Of a DNA stretch of 64,000 bases, positions 33,795-41,677 are shown in pieces. Within the stretch, counting starts at the first letter, position 1, and the number at the start of each line of letters is the position of its first letter. The notes beneath the pieces are model-generated. The model saw only the letters and a program-made list of their open reading frames with translations. It did no database searches and was not told the origin of the DNA. Position numbers and translations under genes: made by a program. The DNA comes from Ignatzschineria sp. (GTDB taxonomy: Bacteria > Pseudomonadota > Gammaproteobacteria > Cardiobacteriales > Wohlfahrtiimonadaceae). Location: contig JASLFU010000015.1 in the NCBI GenBank assembly GCA_030150405.1, positions 1-64,000 on the forward strand, given 5' to 3'.

Positions 33795-36371
33795 ATGAGT
33801 AAGCAACTACGGTTAGAGGTGCTACTTAGCACGATTGATAGAGTAACAGCCCCCATGCGCGGGATTAACCGTGTGTTTGGGAATACGCTTAAAAATCTAA
33901 AGAACCAGCAAGGGGCGGCCAAAAGGCTTGGGAAAGAGCTGGAATCTTTAAAAATAACAATGGCGGAAAAGGGCAAAACTGCGGTTCTGGTTGAACAACA
34001 AAAAAAGCTAGAGGCGCAATTTAAAAAAACCACACAGAGTGTAGAGATACAAAGAGATAAGCTCGATAAACTTTCTAAAACGCAAGAAAGAATACGAGAG
34101 GGGCGCTCGCAAATGTGGTGGGGCTCAAAAAAATTGGCAACTGCTGGGGCATTGGGTTATGCAGGAATGCGTTTTATGCAGCCCGGCTTTGAGTTTAGCC
34201 GAACAATGAGCCGTGTTCAGGCGCTTACACGTCTTGATAAAGATTCGGAAGATTTTAAGGCGCTTCGAGATCAAGCAAATGAGCTAGGGCGGCTAACATG
34301 GGCAACCGCTTCGGAAGTCGCTGAGGGACAGGCATTTTATGCGATGGCAGGATTTAAGCCCGAAGAGATTCAAAACTCAATGAGGGCAACACTTGCGCTT
34401 GCAAGAGCAGGAAGCATGGAGATTGGGAGAGCCGCAGATATCGGCTCGAACATCTTAAGTTCTTTTGGGCTTGAGGCGAGCGAAATGGAGAGGGTGGCTA
34501 ACACGTTGGCCGCAACTTTTACCCGCACAAACACGGATTTAGAGATGCTTGGCCAGTCGATGAAGTATGCGGCGAAAGTCTCTAAAGATGTGGGGCTTAC
34601 GCTTGAGGAAACTTCGGCGTTTGTAGGACTTTTGGGGAACGTGGGTATCCAAGCCGACCAGAGCGGTACGGCGATTCGTAAGATTATGTCGCGCTTAGCA
34701 GATCCGCCCAAAAAGGCTCAAGATGCGCTTGAAGCGTTGAATATAGAGGTTAAGGATTTAGAGGGGAATTTAAAGAGCCCTATAAAAATCTTTGAAGAAC
34801 TTTTTAATGCTGTACAAGAAATGGGAAGCGCAGACAGAATGGCGGCTCTATCTGCAATATCTGGTCTTGAGGCGTCTTCTGCGATGCTAACTTTTGTTGA
34901 GGGTGAGTTCTTTGGGCAATACCATGAATTATTAAAAGAAGTTAATGATGCGCACGCCAAAGGCGAGGTTTTTAAGATGGAAAGCATCATGGACGACAAC
35001 CTCCCTGGAGATTTAAATAGACTTAAGTCGGCATTTGCCTCTATCCAGATAGCTTTTGCGCAGAATGAAGAGGGCGGCTTGCGCTCCTTAGTGCAAAGGC
35101 TTACAGAGCTTACTTCAAATATCAGTCATTTTTTACAGCAAAATCCTAAAGTAATATCAGCTATTTCAAAGATTGGAGCGGGGCTTGTTGCAGTCACGGC
35201 CATTATTGGGGGAATGGCTGTGGTTGTGGGAGCTGCCAAAATTACCGCAGCCTTTTTAAGCTTAGGGGCGATAATTACCAAAATTGGAAGTTTATTGGCT
35301 CCATTGAGCGCTGTCTTTACTGTGCTTAAAGGAGTGATGACCATAGCATTTGCCCTTAGTAAAGGACTTGCCGTGTTTTTGGTTACAAACCCGATAGGTT
35401 TAGCGATTACGGCGGTTGTTACACTAACAGGAGCGGTTTACCTCCTCTATAAAAACTGGGATAAGGTAAAGAGAGCAGTTTCGAGCGCTGGAAGGGTGAT
35501 CTCCAATCTATTTAAAGGCGGGCCTTTATCTGCACTTAATCGCATTACCAGCGGATTAGGTAAGATCCCTTACATCGGCAAAGCTATTGAGGGGGTTTTT
35601 AAGTTTATAACAATACCTCTTAGAGGGGGTTTAACCCTTATTGAAGCCTTGCCCATGGCATTTACGGCTGTAAAATCTGCGGCGCTCTCTGCGTGGGGGT
35701 TAATTACCCGTGCTTTAGAAGAAGGGCCACTCAAAACACTGGGACGCATTGCGGAATGGCTGGGAGAGATCCCGCTTGTTGGTGGCCTTGTAAAGCGAGC
35801 ATTTGAATCTATAACGATGCCGCTTCGGGTTATTTTTACCATTGTGGAAGCCTTGCCCATGGCATTTACGGCTGTAAAGTCGGCTGTGATGTCTGTATGG
35901 GGCGCAATTACCCGCGGCTTTGAGGAAGGCCCTACACAAACACTTAACCGCATCTCCAACTGGCTGGGAGAAATCCCCCTTGTGGGGAAGGCGATTAGCG
36001 CGGCGTTTGAAATTGCGATGATCCCGATTCGCACAATGCTGGGCACGCTTGATCTTATTAAACAATCCTTTAATTGGATTATTGGGAGAGCAGACAGCAT
36101 AAAGATGCCCAAAGCCTTTACCGCCATTGGTGATTTTGCGGGTAAACTCCTCCCCGGCAGGAAAGAGGAGGGCGGCGAAGCGCCAGCGCCCACTAACGCC
36201 CCCGATAGCGTACCGCTTTTACCGCCCGCAAGCCCGGTAAGCAATAACGTGCAGAACAATAACGAGATTAAAGTAGAAGTGCATGCCAAAACAAATGCCA
36301 GCCCGCAAGCAATTGGCGGGGGCGTAGTGCAGGCGTTAACAGGCTCGGGATTGCTTGGGGATACCTATTAA
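33795..36371 (+). CDS. T: Tail tape measure protein (P2 gpT family)
   Basis: This 858-residue protein sets tail length. It begins with a coiled coil and a typical FSRTMSRVQALTRLDKDSED. The central GQAFYAMAGFKPEEIQN and LGNVGIQADQSGTAIRKI are marks of the TP901 tape measure domain. Several membrane segments lie around residues 455-560. Residues about 575-760 contain 68-residue repeats (EALPMAFTAVKSA, LGEIPLVGK and related), and 32 nt are identical between two copies 204 bp apart. The tail end is rich in Pro and Ala. The start codon follows the frameshift region by about 57 bp. Confidence 0.92.
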   Translation: MSKQLRLEVLLSTIDRVTAPMRGINRVFGNTLKNLKNQQGAAKRLGKELESLKITMAEKGKTAVLVEQQKKLEAQFKKTTQSVEIQRDKLDKLSKTQERIREGRSQMWWGSKKLATAGALGYAGMRFMQPGFEFSRTMSRVQALTRLDKDSEDFKALRDQANELGRLTWATASEVAEGQAFYAMAGFKPEEIQNSMRATLALARAGSMEIGRAADIGSNILSSFGLEASEMERVANTLAATFTRTNTDLEMLGQSMKYAAKVSKDVGLTLEETSAFVGLLGNVGIQADQSGTAIRKIMSRLADPPKKAQDALEALNIEVKDLEGNLKSPIKIFEELFNAVQEMGSADRMAALSAISGLEASSAMLTFVEGEFFGQYHELLKEVNDAHAKGEVFKMESIMDDNLPGDLNRLKSAFASIQIAFAQNEEGGLRSLVQRLTELTSNISHFLQQNPKVISAISKIGAGLVAVTAIIGGMAVVVGAAKITAAFLSLGAIITKIGSLLAPLSAVFTVLKGVMTIAFALSKGLAVFLVTNPIGLAITAVVTLTGAVYLLYKNWDKVKRAVSSAGRVISNLFKGGPLSALNRITSGLGKIPYIGKAIEGVFKFITIPLRGGLTLIEALPMAFTAVKSAALSAWGLITRALEEGPLKTLGRIAEWLGEIPLVGGLVKRAFESITMPLRVIFTIVEALPMAFTAVKSAVMSVWGAITRGFEEGPTQTLNRISNWLGEIPLVGKAISAAFEIAMIPIRTMLGTLDLIKQSFNWIIGRADSIKMPKAFTAIGDFAGKLLPGRKEEGGEAPAPTNAPDSVPLLPPASPVSNNVQNNNEIKVEVHAKTNASPQAIGGGVVQALTGSGLLGDTY

Positions 36372-36388
36372 GACAAGGAGAACTCAAA

Positions 36389-36820
36389 ATGATGATGATG
36401 TGGGGATTTATCCCCTTTTCGTTAAAAGATATCGCCTACGATGAGCTCGAAAATAGCGTAGATTACAACGTAGCCTCCAACGCCCGTGTGGGTAAGCGCC
36501 CATCGCAACAGTTTACGGGCTTGGGTGATGATGTTATTACCCTTACCGGCACGCTTTTGCCCTTAGTTACCGGGGGGCGGGCAGATATTGCTATGTTAAA
36601 AGCGCAAGCGGATCTGGGCTTATCCCTCCCACTTTTAGAGGGCGGCGGCAAGGTGTATGGCTTTTATAAGGTAACGAGCTTACGCATAACAGAGCGTTTA
36701 CAGATTGCCACAGGCGAGCCTAAAGAGATCGGCTTTAGCATAACGTTTATTCGCGATGGAGATGACTTTTTGGACTATTCCGCCATCGGTAATGGTATGC
36801 GGCAGGTATTATCATGGTAA
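36389..36820 (+). CDS. U: Tail protein U (P2 gpU family)
   Basis: The 143-residue product has the gpU mark VGKRPSQQFTGLGDDVITLT and LKAQADLGLSLPLLEGGGKV. It caps the tail tip side of the tube. It overlaps D by 7 bp. The start has three adjacent ATGs; AAGGAGAACTCAAA precedes the first. Confidence 0.9.
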   Translation: MMMMWGFIPFSLKDIAYDELENSVDYNVASNARVGKRPSQQFTGLGDDVITLTGTLLPLVTGGRADIAMLKAQADLGLSLPLLEGGGKVYGFYKVTSLRITERLQIATGEPKEIGFSITFIRDGDDFLDYSAIGNGMRQVLSW

Positions 36821-37815
36821 ATATGGATGCACTCTTTAACGATGCCCCCAGCTTTGTCATTGCGATTAATGATGCTTCTGCCCCCTATTTAAATAACCAT
36901 GTGATCTCGATTCGGCTAGAGGAGCATAGGGGCTTTGAGGCCGATACTCTAAACATAGTGATTGATGATGCGGCGGGGCGTATTGCGCTCCCCCATAGAG
37001 AGGCGGAGATTACCCTTGCCATTGGATTTGGGGCGGATTTAGTCGAGAAGGGGAAGTTTATTGTGGATTCTATCGCCCACAGTGGCCCGCCCGATATCAT
37101 CACTATTGGGGCGCACTCTGCCGACTTTAAAAAGGATTTTATCGAGCGTAAATCAAAACTGTATGAGGCGCACACCATCGGCGAGATTGTGGAGAAAATC
37201 GCCGGGGAGCATGGCTTCCAGTACTCTGTGGCGGATCGATATAGAGATATCCCGCTAAAAGCGAAGCAGCAGGCAGATGAATCGGACGCGAACTTTTTAA
37301 CCCGCCTTGCGGAAGAGTTTGACGCTATCGCCACGATTAAGATGGGTAAGCTCCTCTTTTTAGAGCGGGGGATTGGCAAAACCGCAAGTGGCCAAAGCAT
37401 GCCCACAGTAACCCACAGGCGGAGCGATGGCGACCAGCACAGCTACTCAGTGAATGATCGCAACCACTACACAGGGGTAGAGGTGCGCTATATGCCGCCC
37501 AATTCGAGCACCCGCAAATCGCTTATTATTGGGGAGGAGGAGAGGCTCTTTCGTGTGCGTAAGCTCTACAATGATGAGAGGGAAGCCGAAATCGCGGGGG
37601 AGATGAAGCTTAAACAACTTGCCCGCGATGCCGCCAGCGCTACGCTTAACATTGCCCGCGGGAATCCCCGCATTAGCCCCGAAAGCCCGCTAATTTTGCA
37701 GGGATTTAAAAAAGAGATGGATGCCCAAAAATGGATTGTAACGGGCGTAAGCCACGAGATTAACAGCCAGAGCGGCTTTACCAGTGAGCTCGCGGCGGAG
37801 GTGCTGCCGGAGTGA
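36814..37815 (+). CDS. D: Late control / baseplate hub protein D (P2 gpD family)
   Basis: The 333-residue protein matches gpD, the baseplate hub equivalent to T4 gp27. It has ISIRLEEHRGFEADTLNIV, SGPPDIITIGAHSADFKKD, ANFLTRLAEEFDAIATIKMG and a C-terminal WIVTGVSHEINSQSGFTSEL. It is the last structural gene. In P2, ogr follows D; here a different control locus does. Confidence 0.93.
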   Translation: MVNMDALFNDAPSFVIAINDASAPYLNNHVISIRLEEHRGFEADTLNIVIDDAAGRIALPHREAEITLAIGFGADLVEKGKFIVDSIAHSGPPDIITIGAHSADFKKDFIERKSKLYEAHTIGEIVEKIAGEHGFQYSVADRYRDIPLKAKQQADESDANFLTRLAEEFDAIATIKMGKLLFLERGIGKTASGQSMPTVTHRRSDGDQHSYSVNDRNHYTGVEVRYMPPNSSTRKSLIIGEEERLFRVRKLYNDEREAEIAGEMKLKQLARDAASATLNIARGNPRISPESPLILQGFKKEMDAQKWIVTGVSHEINSQSGFTSELAAEVLPE

Positions 37816-37873
37816 TCATAGATGGCAACCTCCTTTATAAAAGAAACTTGCGCTTTGGATGAATTTTGGTTAT

Positions 37874-38055
37874 CTTTTGCTTAGGTCGTCAAAAACCTAA
37901 CAAAAGCGGAAACACAATCGCCCCGTCAGCGCGATATTTTTGTGCAAGCTCGAATTTACTATGTCGAGAGGGCGAGGAATACAAGACCCGTAAGGGGAAT
38001 AACTCCGGCCTGTCTTTTGTGGGCTTTTGAACCTCTCGACCCCCATTCTTTGGGG
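37874..38055 (+). ncRNA. Candidate C4-type antisense RNA upstream of an icd/ant-like operon
   Basis: The stretch between D and the small gene before the antirepressor is highly structured. A first hairpin pairs CTTTTG-C-TTAGG (37874-37885) with CCTAACAAAAG (37896-37906). A second has a perfect 9-bp outer stem GTCGAGAGG (37963-37971) with CCTCTCGAC (38032-38040). A small CCCC/GGGG hairpin follows. CTTTTGT at 38014-38020 is complementary to ACAAAAG (38074-38080), which overlaps the ribosome site of the next gene. In P1, c4 RNA blocks icd-ant translation from the same place. The identity is inferred from layout and pairing. Confidence 0.5.
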
Positions 38056-38089
38056 ATTCAAACTTCAAAAATAACAAAAGGAGTCAGCC

Positions 38090-38371
38090 ATGACGAATCA
38101 AAGCACAAAAACCTTAAAAAACCTTAAAGCTCAACTCTTTGAGCATAATCTTCCTAAAGAGCTTGTTGAAAGCATCATTGAAACTGAACAAGTATTAAGT
38201 CAGTATAGTTTTGACCTTTTAAAGAAGGCGGAAGGCTTACAGGCATTGAGCAATATTTTAGATGCTGCGGGGGAAGAGCGAATGAACGCAAATAATGTGC
38301 ATACGTTACTGCTCCCGATTGTTGATTCTCTTTTGCAAGCGGTACATAAGCTAAACGATACAATTAGCTAA
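38090..38371 (+). CDS. Small helical protein in the icd position before the antirepressor
   Basis: The 93-residue product (MTNQSTKTLKNLKAQLFEHN start) appears all-helical and has no recognised domain. AAAAGGAG is 6 nt from its ATG. It lies between a structured RNA region and the antirepressor gene 20 bp downstream. The arrangement resembles icd, which precedes ant in phage P1, but no sequence relation to Icd can be claimed. Confidence 0.55.
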   Translation: MTNQSTKTLKNLKAQLFEHNLPKELVESIIETEQVLSQYSFDLLKKAEGLQALSNILDAAGEERMNANNVHTLLLPIVDSLLQAVHKLNDTIS

Positions 38372-38391
38372 TAGATAGAGGAGAATAAATT

Positions 38392-39180
38392 ATGCAATTA
38401 GCCAATGTACCTTTTTATAACGATAACTTGGTTTTAGTTAATCGCAATGAAGAGCCTTATGTACCAATGCGCCCCATTGTGGAGCAGATGGGCTTGGATT
38501 GGAGAAGCCAGCACAGAAAGATCAATGAGCGGTTCAATTCAGTCATGGTCATTATGACCACAACTGGAAGCGATGGAAAAAGATATGAAATGGTTTGTAT
38601 GCCATTGCGCAAACTCCCCGCTTGGCTTTATTCTATAAGCCCGAACAGAGTAGCACCGGAATTGAAGGAAAAAATAATTCTCTACCAAGAAGAGTGCGAT
38701 GATGTTTTATGGCAATATTGGACAAAGGGATTTGCTGGCAAGCAGAAAAGCACGACAAGCCTTGCGCAGAGTAAATATAGAATACAGCTAGTAAAACAGT
38801 TGGAAAAAGAGCGAAACCCCGTAATACGAGAGATGATTTATGAAGATTTAAAGATTGTATCTGCGGAGTTTGGGGCATCTGTGCCGGAGATATCCAAAAT
38901 AGGGTTTGAGAACCCGCATGCAGAATTACTGCAACACTTTTGGGAGTTTTATGAAACCACAGAAGGGGGAATTAATCACGCCCATGATCCAGCACTCATT
39001 GCCATACACGTTACAGAGGCATTACCTCTTTTTGAGGAGTATATGGGTGAAAAATTCGGCAGGGCTTTGTTTGCTAAGACGCTCGCCAGTAGCCAAAACC
39101 CAAAATTCTTAAGAAACACTGCTGTAAGTAGTAGAATCAGAAAAAAATCTGTTAGGTGTTATGTATTTAATGCAAGATAA
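38392..39180 (+). CDS. Phage antirepressor with P22_AR_N-type N-terminus
   Basis: The first about 115 residues match the P22 antirepressor N-terminal family: VPFYNDNLVLVNRNEEPYVP, MRPIVEQMGLDWRSQHRKIN and LYSISPNRVAPELKEKII. This domain inactivates the repressor by binding it. Residues about 179-262 are a separate module (LLQHFWEFYE, INHAHDPALIAIHVTE, KSVRCYVF) that is also present at the end of the prophage primase. AGAGGAGAATAAATT precedes the ATG and a terminator follows. Which repressor it targets is unknown; the S24 repressor close by is the obvious candidate. Confidence 0.82.
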   Translation: MQLANVPFYNDNLVLVNRNEEPYVPMRPIVEQMGLDWRSQHRKINERFNSVMVIMTTTGSDGKRYEMVCMPLRKLPAWLYSISPNRVAPELKEKIILYQEECDDVLWQYWTKGFAGKQKSTTSLAQSKYRIQLVKQLEKERNPVIREMIYEDLKIVSAEFGASVPEISKIGFENPHAELLQHFWEFYETTEGGINHAHDPALIAIHVTEALPLFEEYMGEKFGRALFAKTLASSQNPKFLRNTAVSSRIRKKSVRCYVFNAR

Positions 39181-39186
39181 ATAAGC

Positions 39187-39214
39187 GAAAGCCCCCTTAA
39201 TTGGGGGCTTTTTT
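39187..39214 (+). terminator. Terminator after the antirepressor gene
   Basis: An 8-bp GC-rich stem (AAGCCCCC with GGGGGCTT) has a 6-nt loop and six Ts. Confidence 0.85.
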
Positions 39215-39239
39215 GTATTTGGGTGTTTAGTATTTGCGG

Positions 39240-39683
39240 CTATAAATCTCGGAGCACTGGGGCGAGCCATTGATCTTTAAGTAAAAAGGAATCGCCACTG
39301 CGCCAGAACTCAATCTTGGCCACGTTGATACCCTCTAAAAGATAGGGTACTTCCCAGAAGAAAACGCCTTTATTAACTTCTTTTTCTTCGACAAGGCTTG
39401 CAAGAATTTGCGCTGAGTACATGTGAATCATCTTAAGGCTCATTTTTGGGGAGTTTTTGACGTTCCACTTTAAATGAATAAGCGTTATTGTTTCCCCTTC
39501 TTTGGAAAGATCAGGGTTTACGCTTACGGATTTTACTTCTAATCCGTACATTTTTTTAGAAATCACGGCCTCCTCTACAGCGGCAGGGATGCCCGGAGGT
39601 TGTGTGCGCTCGATGGGTTCATCTGAGCAGGCGGCAAGCAGAGTGGTGCTGGCTAATGTGATGGCGATTAATGTTTTTCGCAT
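39240..39683 (-). CDS. Unknown lipoprotein of the lysogeny block
   Basis: The 147-residue product has a signal peptide with lipobox LLAAC (Cys at 19). The mature protein shows alternating beta strands (GLEVKSVSVNPDLSKEGETI, ITLIHLKWNVKN) and no family I recognise. It begins 3 bp after the BRCT gene in the same direction and is the last gene of the block led by the repressor, so it is likely made in the lysogen. A lipoprotein in this position could alter the cell surface or exclude related phages; this is inference. Confidence 0.6.
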   Translation of the reverse strand: MRKTLIAITLASTTLLAACSDEPIERTQPPGIPAAVEEAVISKKMYGLEVKSVSVNPDLSKEGETITLIHLKWNVKNSPKMSLKMIHMYSAQILASLVEEKEVNKGVFFWEVPYLLEGINVAKIEFWRSGDSFLLKDQWLAPVLRDL

Positions 39684-39686
39684 TCT

Positions 39687-40193
39687 CTATTCTCCCGAGA
39701 CTTCCCCAGTCTCTACAAAATGGAGGAACTCTTCCTCGTTCATAATCTCAACTTTTTGAGCACTATTTACGGCTCTTTCGATCTTCTTTGGTCCAGCATT
39801 ATATCCACACACCAGAATCCCTAAATTTACCGTAACATCTCTGGCCACATAGAGCCGATTCTCTTGTGCAAGTTTGGTAAGGCGCTCTTTATCTGCCTTC
39901 CGAAACCCTGTAAAGCAGACCTCTAAGAGGTTACCGGGATTGTGAGGGTTGATCCCCGTTGTGCCGCCACCAGAAGGGGACTTGAAAGGCTCAATGGGAT
40001 AGAGCGCCAGAACCTCCTCAGCATTATCTAAATACTCCACCACACGATCTTTACGGTAAACCTTATAACGATTGGCAATCAGATCTTGGCCAGAAAAGTG
40101 ATGGGTAAAGACTTTGGCCACACCGAGTGTGTGCTCTTTAACTTCGTTACTTAAGTTTTTATATATAAAGCGAATGGTATTGCGCTTATCCAT
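39687..40193 (-). CDS. Protein with WYL-like N-terminus and C-terminal BRCT domain
   Basis: Residues about 89-166 form a BRCT domain: LLEVCFTGFRKADKERLTKL, a middle VNLGILVCGYNAGPKKIERA and EIMNEEEFLHF, as in the C-terminus of NAD-dependent DNA ligase. Residues 5-55 (IRFIYKNLSNEVKEH and NRYKVYRKDRVVEYLDN) look like a WYL-type ligand-sensing domain lacking its exact WYL. BRCT domains bind partner proteins or DNA ends, so a role with DNA repair or replication proteins is possible. It is in the leftward lysogeny block between repressor and lipoprotein. AGGGAGATCT precedes the start. A palindrome, TATTCATGAATA at 40223-40234, lies just upstream. Confidence 0.72.
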   Translation of the reverse strand: MDKRNTIRFIYKNLSNEVKEHTLGVAKVFTHHFSGQDLIANRYKVYRKDRVVEYLDNAEEVLALYPIEPFKSPSGGGTTGINPHNPGNLLEVCFTGFRKADKERLTKLAQENRLYVARDVTVNLGILVCGYNAGPKKIERAVNSAQKVEIMNEEEFLHFVETGEVSGE

Positions 40194-40261
40194 AGATCTC
40201 CCTTATTTTGTGTAACCGATTGTATTCATGAATATACACAACTTTATGATTAATCACAAAA

Positions 40262-40275
40262 CCCCATCATTGGGG
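40262..40275 (-). terminator. Weak terminator-like hairpin after the repressor gene
   Basis: CCCC and GGGG arms around a short loop are followed, in the leftward direction, by TTTTGTG. A second hairpin, CCGACA-TCTG-TGTCGG at 40287-40302, precedes it. They may partly separate the repressor from the BRCT-lipoprotein pair. Confidence 0.45.
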
Positions 40276-40307
40276 CGTTTATGTTACCGACATCTGTGTC
40301 GGAGAGA

Positions 40308-41096
40308 TTACGGCACATTTCTCCCGTGCCAAACAACACGGCCAATGGCCTCGAAATCGGTGGGGAGATTATCGAGATTAATATCAAAACTATCGTAAGC
40401 GGGATTTGCGCTAATAATACGAATAACGCCACCCACAAGCTTTTGGATGCGCTTTACAATAAGATCCCCATTAATCCGCACGACATAAATGCCGTTATTC
40501 AGCTTTTTATCTGCAGTGTTGATTAAGATCGCATCGCCATTATTAATCTCTCCCTCCATCGAATCGCCCGCAACGCCGATCACCACCAGATCTTTTACCG
40601 CAGCGCCGATGACGTTATCCACCCAATATTTACGAAACGCCATATGATGCATGATATTTTCCGCACTAATCGCCGAGCCATCGCCCGCTGCTGCCGTAAC
40701 GTTATAGCGAGGGATAAAGACAAACTCCTCGAGATCGATAATGTGGCCTTGCTCATCTTCTATGGTAGTGGCGGTGTGTAATTCTGAATCCGAGTAAAGA
40801 GATTCGATATCGATCTTATACGCCCGAGAGATATTACGGAGATTCCAGGCATTAGGCAGGCGGCTGCTCTCCTCCTCCCATGCTTGGAGTGTAGAGGGGG
40901 AAACCTCTATCAATCGGGAGGCTTCCGCTCGGGTTAGACCTAAGCTTTCCCGGATAACTCTTAAGCGCTTGCCAAAAGTACCAATAAAGAGGTTTTCTTG
41001 CTTTGGGCTCTTCTTTACTTTTTGATCTTTCATTCCTTGTATTCCTTCTGTTTCGTTGTTTGAAACCACTTCCTTTTGATTGCTTTTAGAATCCAT
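40308..41096 (-). CDS. Prophage repressor: Cro/CI-type HTH plus S24 peptidase-like domain
   Basis: The 262-residue protein has an HTH at about residues 36-93 (KRLRVIRESLGLTRAEASRL, SPSTLQAWEEESSRLPNAWN). The S24/LexA-like C-terminal domain has the serine in GVAGDSMEGEINNGDAI and the lysine in NGDLIVKRIQKL. Such repressors keep the prophage silent and may self-cleave or be displaced by an antirepressor; an Ala-Gly pair in VTAAAGDGSA is where cleavage could occur. It is divergent from the early operon across a region with several operator-like repeats, one of which overlaps its first codons. Confidence 0.88.
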   Translation of the reverse strand: MDSKSNQKEVVSNNETEGIQGMKDQKVKKSPKQENLFIGTFGKRLRVIRESLGLTRAEASRLIEVSPSTLQAWEEESSRLPNAWNLRNISRAYKIDIESLYSDSELHTATTIEDEQGHIIDLEEFVFIPRYNVTAAAGDGSAISAENIMHHMAFRKYWVDNVIGAAVKDLVVIGVAGDSMEGEINNGDAILINTADKKLNNGIYVVRINGDLIVKRIQKLVGGVIRIISANPAYDSFDINLDNLPTDFEAIGRVVWHGRNVP

Positions 41097-41202
41097 TACT
41101 CGAAATTAATTAAATATAGTTGACATTAGAATCCTTTTGTTTAAAAATAGAATCCTGTAGTCGGATGTAGGTAAAACAACTACAACCGAATACATTTATT
41201 AT
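41087..41202. promoter_or_regulatory. Divergent immunity control region with repeated operator-like sites
   Basis: TAGAATCC occurs three times (41087, 41127, 41148), spaced 40 and 21 bp apart, the first overlapping the repressor start. A TTGACA box at 41120-41125 lies beside the second copy and could serve the rightward early promoter with TAAAAA 16 bp further on. An inverted repeat, TCGGATGTAG (41161-41170) with CTACAACCGA (41180-41189), has one central mismatch. TATTAT at 41197-41202 may be another -10. Binding proteins are unknown: the S24 repressor and the ribbon-helix-helix protein are candidates. Confidence 0.6.
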
Positions 41203-41251
41203 AGCGCTTACTTGGAAATAGAAGAGAATAAAGATCAAAAAAGGAGTTGTT

Positions 41252-41413
41252 GTGCAAAAACAGAAGCAGTTAAGGAACAAAATACTTACGATCCGCTTTG
41301 ATGCTCCTACATATAAGCAATTAAAAAAGCTTGCGAAAGAAGAGGGACGATCTCTAGGAGGTCAAGCGCGATTTTTTGTAGAAAGGGGCTTGATGGATCG
41401 AGATGTGCGCTGA
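41252..41413 (+). CDS. Small ribbon-helix-helix protein, first gene of the early operon
   Basis: This 53-residue protein begins at a GTG placed 5 nt after AAAAGGAG. Its core, ILTIRFDAPTYKQLKKLAKE followed by RSLGGQARFFVERGL, has the beta-alpha-alpha pattern of Arc/CopG repressors. It is in the Cro position opposite the S24 repressor and probably regulates the divergent promoters. It overlaps the Ogr-type gene by 11 bp in another frame. Confidence 0.7.
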   Translation: MQKQKQLRNKILTIRFDAPTYKQLKKLAKEEGRSLGGQARFFVERGLMDRDVR

Positions 41414-41597
41414 GTTTGTTATTGCGGATCGGCGCCAAAGAATAAAGTGCGGAACGTGTGGCGAGACTGCCATCGTAAAATTCACAGAGCAGCAATCGAG
41501 AGAGACACGCATCATCTACTACCAGTGCAAAACGTGTAATTTAATGATTAAGACGATTGAGCAGATTGTAGAAGCCGCAGAGTTTAAAGCCGTTTAA
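41403..41597 (+). CDS. Ogr/Delta-type zinc-finger late gene activator
   Basis: The 64-residue product has the CxxC(21)CxxC-like zinc site of the family: IKCGTCGETAIV, then IIYYQCKTCNLMIKTIEQI. Ogr of P2 and Delta of P4 activate phage late promoters by contacting RNA polymerase. Here the gene is second in the early operon, overlapping the RHH gene, while P2 has ogr after D. This would put late gene activation directly under the early promoter. The function is inferred from the motif and size. Confidence 0.7.
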   Translation: MCAEFVIADRRQRIKCGTCGETAIVKFTEQQSRETRIIYYQCKTCNLMIKTIEQIVEAAEFKAV

Positions 41598-41625
41598 TTC
41601 CCCCAAATATCTTAAAGAGCAAAAA

Positions 41626-41670
41626 GTGCCGAATAGCCGGCAGGGGTTTTTTTAACTTAAAAAAAGAGGA
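41626..41670 (+). repeat. Repeated intergenic element, copy 1
   Basis: GTGCCGAATAGCCGGCAGG is followed by a palindromic T7AACTTA7 tract and GAGGA, just before a start codon. Nearly the same block recurs about 317 bp on. The element supplies the ribosome site of the following gene. Confidence 0.7.
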
Positions 41671-41677
41671 ATAGGAA

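Noticed and set aside
35570..36289. Long minus-strand frame of 239 codons opposite the tape measure gene
   Set aside because: It mirrors the repeats of the tape measure gene and has neither domain nor ribosome site; it is a reading-frame shadow.
40250..40526. Frames in both directions around the end of the repressor gene
   Set aside because: They only overlap the repressor coding end and its hairpins, with no ribosome site or recognisable protein.
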